A DNA stretch of 64,000 nt from Gonatopus flavifemur (GCA_018340375.1 JAFFJZ010000002.1:45590001-45654000), one strand, 5' to 3'; positions 12,275 through 25,773 are shown, numbered from the stretch's first letter. Numbers and translations: made by a program. Notes: generated from the sequence alone by a model not told the origin.

Positions 12275-13754
12275 CCTTCTGATCAAAAAGTACCCGGAAT
12301 TCTTTGTTTAAACAAACCGCGCTTGAGATATTGTCGAAATCTTTTGTTTTCCATGTTATTTCATCAGTTATTTAGCGCTCAAATGTCTGTTTACGCCTGT
12401 TAGTGCCTGTTGCCTTGTAAACGACTCAGTGTTTGTTGCGTTCTGCGAATTTCGCAATGTCGAATTTGGTTGAGCAAAGAGTTTGTCTAAAATTTTGTGT
12501 TTTTAACAAAATTTTATGTGCGGAAGCGTTGAAGATGTTAACAGAAACCTACGTGGACTCGACGATGTCGAAAACACAAGCGTACGAGTGGTACAAAGAG
12601 TTTAGAGCAGGTCGTATCGTGGTTGATGATTTGCCTCGTTCCGGTCGTCCATCCACCAGTATCACCGACGAAAATATTGATAAAATTAAAGAAATCGTCC
12701 TCGCAAATCGTCGTGTGAGCATTAAGGAGATAGCATCCGATCTTGGTGTCTCGTTCGGATCGGTGCAGAACGTTATGCACAATATTTTGGCCATGAGACG
12801 AGTCGAAGCACGGCTTGTGCCGAGAGTGTTGAATTTTTTGCAGAAACAGCATCGCATCGATGTTGCTAAAGAAATGCTTTCTTTGGGCCAAAATGTTATC
12901 GAAGGCATCATTACCGGTGACGAAACATGGGTCTATGAATATGACATCGAAACTAACCAACGATCATCGGAATGACGCTTTTCAGACGAGTCAAAACCTG
13001 AAAAACCGCGACAGAGTCGATCTAAAATCAAGGTTTTGTTGACTGTTTTCTTTGATTGCCGTGGTGTGGTCCACTCCGAATTTCTCCCACCAGGTCAGAC
13101 AGTGAATAAGGAATATTATGTGAGCGTATCAAAGCGTTTGAGGGAAAACATTTGTCGCGAGAGACCAGAATTGTGGAGAGATAACTCGTGGTTTCTTCAT
13201 CACAATAACGCACCGGCACACACATCTCATCTTGTACGCGATTATTTGACTAAAAACAATGTTCATACCGTTCCTCAAGCTCCGTATTCACCTGATACGG
13301 CTCCTTGTGATTTTTTCCTATTCCCACGACTCAAGTTCCCACCAGTGTCGGACTGGCCCGCCCGGCTACCCGGCGATCGCCGGGGGCCCTTCGCTCTTGG
13401 GGGCCCGTGGCAAAATGATGAATTTCAGAAAATATTTTACAGAGAAAGGGATAAATTTTCAATAATCACAAATTGTACAAACTTTAATACTATGATAGTA
13501 TGATGTCCTTTAGCTTCTTATTGAGTTTGCAAAATCTGCATCAATCTCGGTAGCGACCACAATTCAATAATATCTTCTATAAGTTCCTTACAATTTTACA
13601 CTTCACTATGGTATGTATTCATGTAATTATACATGATGAATGATTTGAAGCCAAGGAAATAGTTCCTGTGGATCATTACAATCGTAGGTATATTACGAAA
13701 ATTTATACGAAAATCGGTATTGAATTTTGTAACAAACAGTACCACTAAATTCCA

Positions 13755-13937
13755 TACAGGCAAAAAAATTACTTGTCATATTTACCACAATTTGCGATGA
13801 AATTTGGGATTGGGACAATTTTGGAGTATACTTCACTACAATTGCCATCAAATCTACTCCAATTTAGTTGGAATTACCACAATTTGTTCTAAAAGATAAC
13901 ACAATTTTGTCCCTGTCCCAGAATTTTTTTCCGTGTA
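13755..13937. mobile_element. Small MITE with ACCACAATTTG words
   Basis: The ends CAGGCAAAAAAATT and AATTTTTTTCCGTG form an imperfect inverted repeat. The interior repeats ACCACAATTTG and GGGACAATTTTG in both orientations. It is non-coding and nested in the hAT-like element. Confidence 0.5.
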
Positions 13938-13969
13938 GTTAGAAAGATACTGAATGTTTTGTTGCATCG

Positions 13970-14454
13970 CACAGAAAGAATGTAATTAGTCATTATTTGG
14001 TTAACTAACAATTAGCAATGTGGGCTACTTTTCAGCTATCACAGCTACTCACTTAGCGTTAAAAGCAAGAAATGTAGCTTCCACAGCAAAAATTTCATAT
14101 CTATCAGAAAACCTATGCAGTCACAGCTACGATTTTTTACTGTAGTAACTAAAAAATAGCTGTAGGTGTAATTATTTTAGCTATAGCAATGAAAACAAGA
14201 GAGATGAAAAAGTGAGTAGCTGTCACAGCCATTTAATTCCTTTGCGTTCGTTTTTGCGAATACATTTCCATAAGTGACTTTGCATTCAAAAGTTTCCAAT
14301 AGAATTGAAATTTCAGATAGAATAACATTTTTGGGATAAAAATAACATAATGAAAAATTGCTGGGATTTCCCATCAATTTGTAATCTCATGTCTAATATA
14401 TCCCCCATTTGATCACAAAAATCAGTCATTCTTGCTGATAAATTTCTCTCAGTG
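13970..14454. mobile_element. MITE with GCT-N5-AGC dyads
   Basis: The left end is CACAGAAAGAAT and the right end is ATTTCTCTCAGTG. Inside are several dyads such as AGCTATCACAGCT, AGCTTCCACAGC and AGCTGTCACAGC, all with a five-base spacer. No coding capacity is seen. The boundaries are approximate. Confidence 0.45.
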
Positions 14455-15140
14455 TATGCAACACAATGAGAACGATCTGAAAACTATGTTATTCTTGAAT
14501 GAAGCCAGTGTTCCTTGAGTGTGCTGATTGCGTTACATAAGACATGTTTTAGAAATCTATCAGGTATTTTTGAAAAAGTCTTACTTGCAAGATACCCGGG
14601 TGAAAATGGTGTGTTTAGAACGACACGAAAGGGTAACCAAAACAGTATTCAAGTGTGAAAAGAGCGGTAATTAAAACGTTCTAATGCCTCATTTGTTCCA
14701 ACATGTGCAAAAAAAATCGAAATTTTGGTAACTGCAAAGTTACTTGGAAGCGCCTGGTGAGGCTTAGAGAATGACTAGAGAACGACTAGCGTGATTTCTA
14801 CTAGGGTTTCCGCGCTTCTGGCATCATTTTCAAGTCGCACGATGGAAAAAAGACATTTTCAATGGATTTTCTAACAGTTCAAATGAACGGATTTAGAACT
14901 TCTTTAATCCTCAATTGGTCACATGGAAGAAATAAATTGCATAAGTTGAAAAAATACTGCAATTCGTTGGAAAAATTTTTTTTAATTTCATACACAAAAT
15001 TGAAAAGCAATTGTTACACGCATTTGCATATCATGACAAATTTCATCAGAATTTGGATCAAATTTGATGTAAAAATCATTCCGAAGTGATACTCATGGAA
15101 TCTATGACCAGGATTAAACTTTAGATAAAGGCCCACACAA

Positions 15141-15408
15141 CACACGAAGAATTCTTTTTCCAGAACAGGAATAGAATTCTTCAAAAATTCTTTTCGAGCT
15201 AATGAATTCATATAAGGTGCAGCAAGAATTCAATGTTTTGGACATTAAAGAGTTCTTTGAGAGTACTGGAATAATACTTTCGGTATTCTCAAAGAACTCG
15301 TTAATGTCCTAAACATTGAACTCTTCTAGAACTCCATAGGAATTCATTAGTTCGAAAAGAGTTCTTGAAAAATTCTATTTCTGTTCTTGAAAAAGAATTC
15401 TTCGTGTG
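15141..15408. mobile_element. Fold-back MITE, CACACGAAGAATTC ends
   Basis: CACACGAAGAATTC at 15141 is answered by GAATTCTTCGTGTG at 15408, and the arms stay complementary over about 120 bases (TTTCGAGCTAATGAATTC, GTTTTGGACATTAA and complements) around a short loop. It is rich in AAGAATTC and GAGTTC words. It is nested in the hAT-like element. Confidence 0.8.
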
Positions 15409-15530
15409 CAATCTGGGAGTTTCAGTCGCTTATTGATTTCCTGGTGGGTATGAGAAGATGTGAAAAGTAATAACCTCTAACTGACGAAAATTCATTACAA
15501 TTTCGTTCCTCCACATCTAAAAACCATGAG

Positions 15531-15904
15531 TAGTGTTGCCGCGATATTATCGTCGAAATTCAGAAATAATCGATTATCTTAATTTTGACAGGTTTTCGTG
15601 GAACTTTTCACGCGTAGATCTTCGACTGTGCACGAAATGAAACGGGATAATGGATCATCTTGGTCTTTTAAACAAAATAAATCAAAATATTCTTACACTA
15701 TCGTAACGATAATTATCGATATATCGTGACGATAAATGGAAGCATATCTTGGTTTATTTTGTGTACAAGTCTGTAATCATTCATTATTCCGTTTCATCAT
15801 GAGCCTAATCGAAGATTCGTGGATTATATATTCCATAGGAATGTGTAAGAATTGAGATAATCGATTATTCCTCAATTATCGACGATAATATCGCGGCAAT
15901 ACTA
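15531..15904. mobile_element. MITE with 9-bp target duplication
   Basis: The terminal repeats start TAGTGTTGCCGCGATATT and extend through ATCGTCGA, with the complement at 15,876-15,904. The flanks are a perfect 9-bp direct repeat AACCATGAG at 15,522-15,530 and 15,905-15,913. A 9-bp duplication with long inverted repeats fits a Mutator-like element better than hAT. Looser complementarity continues further inward (GATCTTCGA..TGAAACGG). It has no transposase and lies inside the hAT-like element. Confidence 0.8.
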
Positions 15905-16638
15905 AACCATGAGGTACCCCACATTGATGTTTAGAGCACAATCTTATACAAAAAAAATGAGTAATTGGTTGGAACAAGTGAACAAAATAGGTACATATGC
16001 GCTTGTCAAAAATAATTATCATTTCAACCAACTGGTCAGTTGTTTCAACTGTGCATGTTGTTTTTCTGACCCACTTATGAGTCAAAACAACTATCCACTT
16101 AGTTGGAATAATAATTCACCTCATACACTGAGGACCCAATTTCTTAGACTGACAGAAAATTTTCTTTGCCTTCATTGTAATAAATCGTTTTTTCAATGGA
16201 AAAAAACTTCAGTTCAATGGAAAAAATTATAACAAATATATTCTTCCTTGAATCCGAATTCAATGGAATGAATCATTGAAATTAAAATGAATCACAGGGA
16301 TTTGTAATCAGTATGATTCTCTCTCCCTTTTTTTTTCTGAGAGTCAACAATTATTCCATCCCCTTTATAGGGGCCCCGGCACGGTCGTCCGCCGGGGGCC
16401 CTGGAATGAGCCAGTCCGACACTGGTTACCACTTCGCGGACAGCGTTTTGAGACGATTGAGGCAATAAAGTACAATTCGCAGAAGGAACTGAAGGCGATT
16501 CCGAAATCGGCCCATGCAAACTGTTTTGAAGATTGGAAGAAGCGTTGGAATATGTGTATCGCTTGCAATGGAGATTACTCCGAAGGAAATAAAGTGAATA
16601 TCGATGAATAATTGAACCGTTTTCGTTCCATCAGAAGG

Positions 16639-18355
16639 TATGTGTGATATTCTTCTTGAACTCCTGTCAAGTGGCAGATAGCGAGTTTGATCTCAATTCC
16701 TTGAACTAACTTGGAAAGTGGAAGCCAATTCACAACGACGGAATTATTTTGGAAATTTCTTACTCATAATTTTTCAATTCTTCTCTCCGTCACTCGACGC
16801 ATTTGCGTGGAAGGGGAATTTGTGTCGAACGTGTATGGATATATGTGCGGATTCAAATGTCATAATCGAACCTCCGACTTCCATATATAGAGCCACCAGC
16901 ATCACGCTAGGTGGATTCGTGATGAACTTACTTCTAAGGGATATCTCCAACTGAATCCAAGTTTTAATGAGTACGATGATAGGACAGTTCAGCTGTAAGT
17001 GTAATCACATTCCACAATTTCCAACTCCTAATCAACGATCGTTTTCATCATTTAGTATCGCATCGATTCCCTGCAAATGGAGGAAATTAATTTCGATGGA
17101 CCGTGGCAGGGATTACCGAGTCCACATACCTCCGATACAAATTGAGCGAAAATATCAGATTTATTAGAGTTTGATTTGATATTACTTTGAAATGATATTT
17201 GAAACGATCAATAAACAATTTTTTTACTTCTGAAAAATCTGTAAAATCTTCGATTTAGTTCATAGTTCATCCCTGTCAAAGTATGATTGAGAGAGAGCCA
17301 ATTATTGGCTGGGTATCGATTCTTTGCCTTTTTGTTCGAAACATCGTGGGAGCTGAGCATGGACCAATCAACGATAACAGCCACAGACGATAGTTTTTGT
17401 CGATACTGTTGAGATATAAAATACATTTAAGATATGGATTGAAAATCATTTCCAGATTGAATATGACAATGAAATGAGGGAGCTATATCTTTTCAAGGCA
17501 CCGTTGAATCATTCGTTTATTATTGAGCGGGAATGTTCAAGTTCTCAATACGAACATGCGTTTTTCACCTCCATTATCTTCTCGTACTGGAATTCCCTGG
17601 TGCAAATGGGGCGTGGAATGAAACATATAGGAAATGAGAACATACGCCGCTAGTACGTTCCCTTGAAATTTATGACGCAATATTAACCATTAAATCATGA
17701 TACGACTCACCATTGTTCCTTGCTCATAAGATATTTTTATTGTTTTCACCGGCTGACATTTGGGTTATTTTCTTCTTACTTTCGCAGTCCTCTTTACATA
17801 CGATATATTCACTAAGAGACATCTAAACGATAGTTACTTCTTGTATTTTTAAAGATACAATCTTATACCTTAACTTGAGAACTTCTGAAATATTCCCAAG
17901 GAATTGATAAAAATTCCAATTCCCGTAGCGATGTTGAGTTACGTTCTTGTTAAATAATTAAATTCTCATTGCCGTTTTGTAACAGAAAATTTGTTTCTCG
18001 ATGAAGAATGTTTTTCGAGATATGAATACAGTACGGTACGGTGAAATACAACGCATTTAAATCATTTCTTGTCAATTGCAGTTCACATTACTAGCGAACT
18101 TCCAGTCACATTTTTTTCTTCAATAACGCAATTTCTGTCACAAACAGCTGGCGAGTAATTTACAAGTTGATCACTGTTTATCAGTGTTTCCACTCAGTTC
18201 GTAACGTTATTTAGTTGTTTGTTTCACGGATTGTTCGTGCCAAGTATTAAGTTAATTCTCTCTCTACGAGCGTTACCTCGTATCATCTCTTTTCAACGAA
18301 TGAATTCAAAATTCACAGTTCATTGATCGTATTGTATAGAAGTATTCTCTCTAAT
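16639..18355. other. Gene-free stretch
   Basis: Nothing supports a gene or repeat here. Open frames are below 80 residues. It reads as unique AT-rich DNA. Confidence 0.5.
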
Positions 18356-18585
18356 CGCACTGAGAAAACGTTTCTTCCAGCCAAATAAAATTTTGGTTGA
18401 AATGAACGCAAAGAAACTTTTTGGTTGGCTGAAATAAAATTCGTTTAGGGTGAATAAAATTTACTTGTCTGTATGAAAGGCTTAATTATTGTGAACCAAA
18501 TTTTATTTCAGCCAAATAAAAAGTTCCTTTGCGTTCATTTCAACCGAAATTTTGTTTGGCTGGAACAAACTGTGTTTTCAGTGCG
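18356..18585. mobile_element. 230-bp palindromic MITE with CTAAT duplication
   Basis: The terminal repeats start CGCACTGAGAAAA on the left and CGCACTGAAAACA on the right strand, and both continue through CCAGCCAAA(T/C)AAAATTT. The five bases CTAAT occur directly at 18,351-18,355 and 18,586-18,590, consistent with a 5-bp target duplication. It is non-coding. Confidence 0.75.
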
Positions 18586-21500
18586 CTAATTGTTCAAAAA
18601 TTTGACTATAATTTTCACAACACATTGACTTTTTTACACATTAATGTTATGACATTGTGTATCAATCTCAACCTTTGTGAATACTATATTCAATATCAAA
18701 TTTGACACGGAATTTTACATCAAAATTAATATTGAATTCTGTATTTTCGTTGACAGAGTTCATCTTTAGGATATTGTATATTAGGTATTTGAATATCAAA
18801 CTCACTCACGATGAATGAAACCGCAAATAGAAGAAATCAGGCTCACCTGGAACAGAAAAACAACGGATTCATTGAATTACGGCTACATGTGGATGAATAG
18901 AACACTAATGAGGACCTGAGTCCTCAAAAAATGACAAAATCAGGAACACGTGTATCCCTAGACATTCTTACGGGAACAAGTTTTTCGCTTGCATCAGGGG
19001 AATAAAAAACAAATAATTCCTGAGGGGTGATCGAAGGAAACGCATTTGCATGATCAAATGAAACAAACTCATCCTAGATCAACAAAACTCTGAGCATTTG
19101 AATAGTTCGACTTGGCAACGCACGAGCTTCTTGATTTTAGCTCTAGTCTGGGAGAATAACGTTAACGTAATTGGAACTTTGCCTCTATCAAGTGGAAATC
19201 GCGTTAATTTACATAAGACGTTAGAATCTTTCCGAGCACCCTTTCGCTATTCTATCTCAACCATAATCATAGCCGTGTGAAATTTTCTTTACCGAAAGTG
19301 GAACGGAACGACAATGAAAATTGTAATACGATACGACAACCATCTCTATCTCTCCTACCAAGCTTTTGTCTCTCCGGGAACTGAACGCCACGCGTGTGTA
19401 TATGTATATACCTCAGATCCAGGGTCAATTAAGTCGAAGAGGTCTTTCCGAAGAGCGTTTACTAGTCAAACCGGTAGACCGAGGTATCGAACGGAAAAAC
19501 AAACACCTCTTCCATTGGTCGTCGTGGCTGTTCAGTATCTCCCGCATTCACCTTTCATAGAGCAAAACGTTCGTCCGTACTACTAAAAGGGAAACCCACG
19601 CGTTTCGCTGAAATTCTCTTGAGATCGAGTTTTTACGATACAGAAGAGCTCTTAGAGCCGTTGTACTCAAAGCTACACACGACGACCAAAAACGATGGCG
19701 AAGACACGACGAAGGCCTTCGATCAGTCTCAGTATTTTTCTATGGGAAACTTCCATGATGAGAAGCGGTGTCGCGCGTTATATCGCTGTTAATACTATAC
19801 TTACAGCTTTCCATTTCGATCTATTCGTTCGTGGAAGATTTTATGATATTTAGGGTAGGAGAAACCACGTGTTGCGGTGGTAATGAGCTGGCTCTCAAAA
19901 GTTCTAGGACTCGATGCTTCCACGTTGTGTGAATATTATAATCACTCCATTAGATCACAACGACGAATGGTATACAACTCTTAAAGCTTCGTCGTAACGA
20001 TTAGCAACTAAGGATGGTTATATTTACCAAGCAATTTCGAATGTTATAAATTTGATTCGATGAGTCCGAGTACGAGACTCGAATAATGATCAAAATAGTT
20101 TTTCATTACGTTGAATTGATGTCACATCACAGTGGCGGAGTGTGAAGCGAAAGAGAATTGTATGATCTCAACCGAATTTCCATTTATACAATATTCTAGT
20201 ACACATTCAACTGACTCGTTTTTGTGAAACGAGTTAAATGAAATTATGTGTTGAAAAACATTTTATATTCGCAAGCACCGCAGCCTGAGGGAAGATTCGT
20301 ATACGGTTATCGTAGATGAACATGCAATTAAAAATCATCACTTTTGCTTTTGAAATTACAAAATGTGTGACAGATGCAGAATATCGTACAATTAATTCAT
20401 TTATACATTTATACATACTACATCGAATGATTTCGTAATTAGATTCTACAAAATTGCATGTAATGCATGGAAATGATTTGCGTTCGTGTATGATATATTA
20501 TCATTTGTGATTTTTTTCTTGGCGAATATAATTCATGCTCCACAAGGGCCATGAAATCCGATAAATCAGACATAATGTTTCAATGAGATTAGAGAAGTAG
20601 AGATCGTGCGATAAATACTTCACTCTACGATAGCGTATGCGTGATTCGTACGATATTTTCTCAATGTACACGTGAACTCATACTCACGCACTCTGTTGAA
20701 TTATTGAATCTCTTGATGTTTTTTTTTTGTTATTTTTCTCTTGTTTCATCAGGAGAATGAGAAGGTTAATTTGCACCGTGCTGTATCATTCGAATACATA
20801 TATTCACAAACGAATTAACGATTACATGAATTCAATCTGATTATATCTTGATGAAATTTTCAAAAATGATGTATGCATTTTGATACGAGTCCATGAGGAA
20901 AACTTATATACATGAAATTCCACCCAAAATGAATGATGTGAATTAACAATTATCTCTTAGTATATCAAACAAAACTTCCGTTTGTCATATGAAACAGGCC
21001 AGAGGGAATTTTACATTCGAAACTTTACTCTCCTTGGTTCGGTTCGAGGGTAATTGTTATCCCAATAAATTGTGGGCACCGGGAAAACCTCATCCACTTT
21101 CCAATGTGTCTTGCATTATTTGGAAAGAACTGCTTCTTTGGATCTTAAAAGACGTAGTCGTTTGGCTGAGAATGAAAAAAAAATGAAACTACTGCGAAAT
21201 CTAATTGAGCTGAAAAGTTTCGAGGCACCGCCTCTTTCGAATCGTTCCGATCGTTTGGTTCGATTGCAAACTTTGGCGTGGCGGTACCTTTTTTCTTACT
21301 TCCGAAAGAAACATTGCTCAAGGGAGAATTCCATTTCTTTTCCATGCGAAATCCAGGTTGTGTTTGTACAATGAGAATATCTTAGGCCGTTCTCTCGTGT
21401 CATTATCGACAAAGCGATCAGAGGGATTCTGGTATTCAAAAACGAATTTGTGGGATTTCATAACATCCTTTTCGAGTCAAAAAACGAATGCGAAGATGTT

Positions 21501-24500
21501 GAGAATTTCTGGTTAACATACTGGATCATGGAAATTCGAGTGTTAATGTATTATAGATCAGGAATGTTCTTTTCGGTTCAGTAGATTCGTTGGAAGGAAG
21601 CGAATGTATAGCAACGGGACGTGGAGAACGATTTAAAATGCTCACCATGCTGTCCAAGAAACTCATCTGAACTTGTGAATATCGATTACCGAGGGAAAGT
21701 TCAACGTTGAAAACTTCTCTACTAAAGACCTTTTAGGGAAGCAAAACATTAATCGTTTATTTTATTCGAATTCTCCTTCGCATCTCTTTGTTATATTGGT
21801 GTTTTTGATTCTACCGGGGAAATGGCTCATCTATAAGAATTCAAATCAATATTATTATCCGAAATTTAGAACGATTTACATATTGTCATGCGTTGAATGG
21901 TCAACGATATGTATTTCTTGTTATTCGTAGAAGTAATATTGTATAGTTCAGAGAGTTGATCATTTTATCGGAATAATAGAACATATGTGTGATTTGTTCT
22001 CCCCTTTCGAAGCTATCATTAAAAAAAGGAGACATCGAATGTACATTTTTCTGGTCTCCTTCTTGTCATATTGGAAACTCATCAGCGTGGCTACGACATT
22101 CGCGTTCATGTATCACCACATACTCGAGATGTTTTTGATTTCCAATCTATTCTGTAGAGTCCACAAATGAGTGTTGTGACATTCAAATTCAGAATTTCAA
22201 GTTCTAGCTCGTTAGCACATTATTGATAAAATCATTCCGTTTGGAACCACTCGGTAGGAATAAAATGATTATCGTGTGAACGTAACACAAACCAATTTCT
22301 AATCCATGCATCAAATTAATTCGAAAGTTAACAACATTACTCTCAACAATATTGTGTGGTCCACAATGCGTTGCTGTTATGATTTTAGAGAGGAAGTAAA
22401 TCTAGTTTGAATATAAACTCCAACATAATTGATTACATCATCAAGAACTTCGGTGAAAACTCCTCTTCTGTCGAACAAAAATCATACAAAACCTTCGTGG
22501 GCGATTTGAATAAAAATTCCAGAATGTAAAACTTAAGAGTATTTCGATTTATCTCTTGGTTGTTGGACTTTCTTGATTCTGGATACGATATGGAGTATAC
22601 GATAAAGTAAATGTACACACGATTGTACATATACCCCGATGAATCATAATCCCGGACCCTTACTGTTTTCTCTACTCACTCTTCGGGGATCAAATAAATC
22701 CTACACACAATATTCTCTTATTTACAGTAACTTTCCTCCCCTCGCTTCATCCTCCAAATCAGCCAGAACAATCTTCTCATTCGAAGTTGCTTCTCTTCGG
22801 TCGTTCGGACGGAAGCGATGTTCCTATAGGCTGCGTTCGTCCGGTCCAATAGAGCTTAATCTACTTAACTTGGTACCGCAAACAACACCCAAAACAGACA
22901 AGGATAAGACAGCCCTGTGAGTTATAACTCCAAGAATATCTCTTTCGAAAGCTTTTCTTCTATTCTTCACTTCGCATTTCTTATTCTCGTTCATGGGTAT
23001 GAACGTAAAAATTGTCTCAGATTTGTAAGTGGAGATTTCTCGAGAAAATTTAGCTGTTAAACTTTCTTCGTCTCACAATTGAATTCAAATTAACATTCAT
23101 TCTGTGATTCTAGAAAATGAGTAAATTCAACTCTAAGAGATTGAGTCGTGGATTGAAATTTCATTGCTTCTTATCACTACTTCTTTCTAGAGAAGAATTC
23201 TCGATTGAATTCCACATGAGTTGATTCTATTGTGAATGAATCCATCACGCGAAGTAAAGTCTGTTTTCCTTCGTTGCGAAAATCTGTTGTCTGCGATTCT
23301 AAAATACCTTATGTAGAATATCGAATTCCACATTTTTGTACAATATAATCAAAATCGTTCAATGAACTCCACCAGAATCCGTTTTATCCTAATTTTGAAA
23401 GTACATACTCTCAAAAACAAAAGGAGTTGAAGAATTCCAATAAGTCAAACATCAACGCTCCTGTCGGATAGATCCAAATTTGACAGGTGGAGTGATGAAA
23501 TTCAAGTAAATTTATAATCCACGTACATCAACTCTAATGAATTTACAACATCGAAGTGTGAAGAATTAAATATTCTGAATTTTCGGATACCCTCCATATT
23601 AATTTCCATCACATTTACATATCATAAATTCGAATTTTCAATATATTCGTCGAATTAAATTTCATATTTTCAACTGAAACTTCAAATGAAGAACAATGAG
23701 AGACACGTCAAGAGACCGTCACACACACACACACACACTCTTCCTCTCTCACTCTCACTCTTTTCGAATAGAAACAGAAATTATTAATCGAAAACTTCTC
23801 TTTTCAGTTATCCAGTGTTGCGACTAAGAAGGAAATCGATGACTCGTTCTTCACAGAACTCTGGGAGGTAATCTCATTGAACACCCTATCATTTGTTCAA
23901 AATCTCTCGTGATCAGGTCATGACTGGAAAGTTTTTCCATTGGCTGAAGATTCTTAAAGATTACTAATGCTTCCATTCTTGAGATATTTGTGCTTCCATT
24001 ACCATCCAAAAGGAAAAATTCTTTGTTCAATATTTTGAAGCTGAAATCCTTCCTTCGAACGAGATAGAACAGATTTTTGGAACTGAAAGTACGAACCGGA
24101 ATGGATGTGTTGAAATTTTCGTGCACTCCGAGCAAATGGAAGGAAGAAAATGGGGAATAAATGGATTTTCGAGCTTAAAGAAACTGGATGCAGTTTCTCA
24201 AATCACTGAAGCGAGGGACAAACATTGAACACGAACATGGAATCCTTCGAGACAATTACAAATTACGCGACAATAATCATTGGTTTGATTTTATACATTA
24301 ATTTCACGAGATCAATCAATTCCCTGCTCGTGTAATACGTGCGATACAAAGGAAACACAATCCGATTACTTATCATCGTCGAAAGTCTTGGACTTTACGA
24401 TTCAAGTTGTTATTTCCTTAATCGCATTCAGAAATCTCGAAAGCAGAATATCAACCAGGGACTCGCTCGTATTCTCAACATAAATTGTTTTTCCACCTAC

Positions 24501-25770
24501 AAGGGAATAAAAAGAATCTTAATCGTAACTCTCAAGTTCTTCGGACTATCTGAGGGATGGAACGTAAAATGAGATACCAAAATACAATATACTTTTTTCA
24601 GTCTTTTGAATAAAGCAATATAAAACTAACGTCGCTCATTATTATCCACGCTGTTTGTGAATGACAACCGTAAAGAGCTTGTATTTTTCCAACTTTATAA
24701 CGCAAAAAAGCTGATACGATCTGTACATCGCGTATCGCATTCGTGAGGAAAATACCCACTGAATTGAGAATTGAATCATAATTCAAGAGATTTCCTGTAC
24801 AAGGTGATAAAAGTAGATGAATCAATTCGAATTCCAACAATTACAGTTATCACTACAATGTTTTCGCAATTCAAGTTGTGTTCATATTCGTGATTCGAAC
24901 AAGGCAGCAGACGGCAGTTCATCGCTGTTGTTTTTATATTACTTTATGACAAAGATCTTGTCATCTTCATGCCATTTGACAATGTTATGAAGGGATTTCC
25001 GATGTACGTGCTTGTTGCTTGCATCAAAATGCATCGTTGTATCTAGGAAAGAATGAAAAATGTACTCACGTCATACGACATTCCTACATAGTGTCATCAT
25101 CGGATCGAAACTGTTGATCTCTTCGTTTGTCTCTCAAGGTACAGCTTCAAGTATGAAATTCAATATATAACTTGAAACAATCGCCATAGCAACCCTCACC
25201 CATCGTTATCTCATGTTATTGGAATCAACGTGTACTGAACGGAATATACGAATTTTCCTACATCTTTCGGTCTTTTTTTCATGAATTCTTCCTGTAGCTA
25301 GGATCTGATGTTCAATGCGTGTTTCGCAAGAGGTATGAACTTTGTTTTTATTGATTTAGTAGAATAATCATGCTCGGATTTCGTGATTCCTCTGTTCTAT
25401 GAAACCTGTAGTAGTACATCGGGGAGGCTTGCAACAAAAAAAAGCATACTATCTACGTCAATGAAGCATAATCTAATACTTGTTTTACAATTCAAAACAT
25501 CAGTGATGAATCAAGCCCTTCCCTGGTGAAAATATACGCTCGTAGTGAGCGCATTCGGAGCTGAGAGGAAACGTGAAAAGGTTCCAATCTTCTCTTGCCG
25601 AAGCGTATAATAATTGCTTGTTGTAGAGTACTGAAATTGTACGTTATCAATACGCTTGATAAACGTCCAATGCCGTTTTGGAAAGAGTAATGTTACGTTC
25701 CATGAAAGATTATGCGAATCATTCCATACAGACTTTGAGTATCGTTTTTGAACTGTCAGGAATCATAGCA
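18586..25770. other. Gene-free, repeat-poor block
   Basis: Seven kilobases hold no recognised gene, transposon or long palindrome. The open frames (maximum 100 residues) have no domain and overlap antisense frames. A CA microsatellite sits at 23,720-23,739, followed by CTC-rich sequence. It is likely intron or intergenic DNA under little TE load. Confidence 0.5.
23720..23739. repeat. CA microsatellite
   Basis: About ten uninterrupted CA units are followed by a CT-rich tract to about 23,760. Confidence 0.9.
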
Positions 25771-25773
25771 TTC

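Larger units (their letters stand above)
13343..16424. mobile_element. 3.1-kb hAT-like element inserted in mariner
   Basis: The terminal inverted repeats are CAGTGTCGGACTGGC at 13343 and its complement ending at 16424, followed inward by GC-rich GCCGGGGGCCC subterminal blocks. The flanks are GTTCCCAC (13335-13342) and GTTACCAC (16425-16432), an 8-bp target duplication with one change, as expected for hAT. Removing the element plus one copy of the duplication restores the reading frame of the host transposase. No transposase is found inside, so it is non-autonomous. It has accumulated at least four smaller elements. Confidence 0.88.
12457..16611 (+). pseudogene. Mariner transposase pseudogene, interrupted
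   Basis: A mariner-family DD34D transposase would cut and paste its element at TA sites. The frame starts at the ATG at 12457 and runs to 13342. It resumes at 16433 and ends with TAA at 16609-16611, giving roughly 350 codons, the family length. The ITGDETW motif (first catalytic Asp, near residue 155) is intact. A TGA at 12973-12975 replaces a Trp codon, and the second catalytic Asp is Asn (HHNNAPAH instead of HHDNAPAH). YSPD.APCDFFLF with the third Asp is present. The 3' part keeps the family's C-terminal pattern (FEDWKKRW, then a GDY..G motif). A hAT-like element interrupts the coding sequence between 13342 and 16433. Nonsense codon, lost Asp and interruption mean it is inactive. Confidence 0.9.
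12275..16638 (+). mobile_element. Decayed mariner element split by an insertion
   Basis: A mariner-type element has CCTTCTGAT at 12275-12283, the complement ATCAGAAGG at 16630-16638, and TA target dinucleotides just outside at 12273-12274 and 16639-16640. Without the internal 3.1-kb insertion it would be about 1.27 kb, the usual mariner size. The right inverted repeat is visibly similar over only about nine bases, so the right end is eroded. Confidence 0.85.

Noticed and set aside
12860..13042. Second gene in another frame over the mariner
   Set aside because: The frame of the mariner transposase continues on both sides of the TGA with its family motifs, so the alternative frames are shadows.
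13343..16424. hAT transposase within the insertion
   Set aside because: No long frame and no recognisable hAT dimerisation or zinc-finger motif in any frame of the interior.
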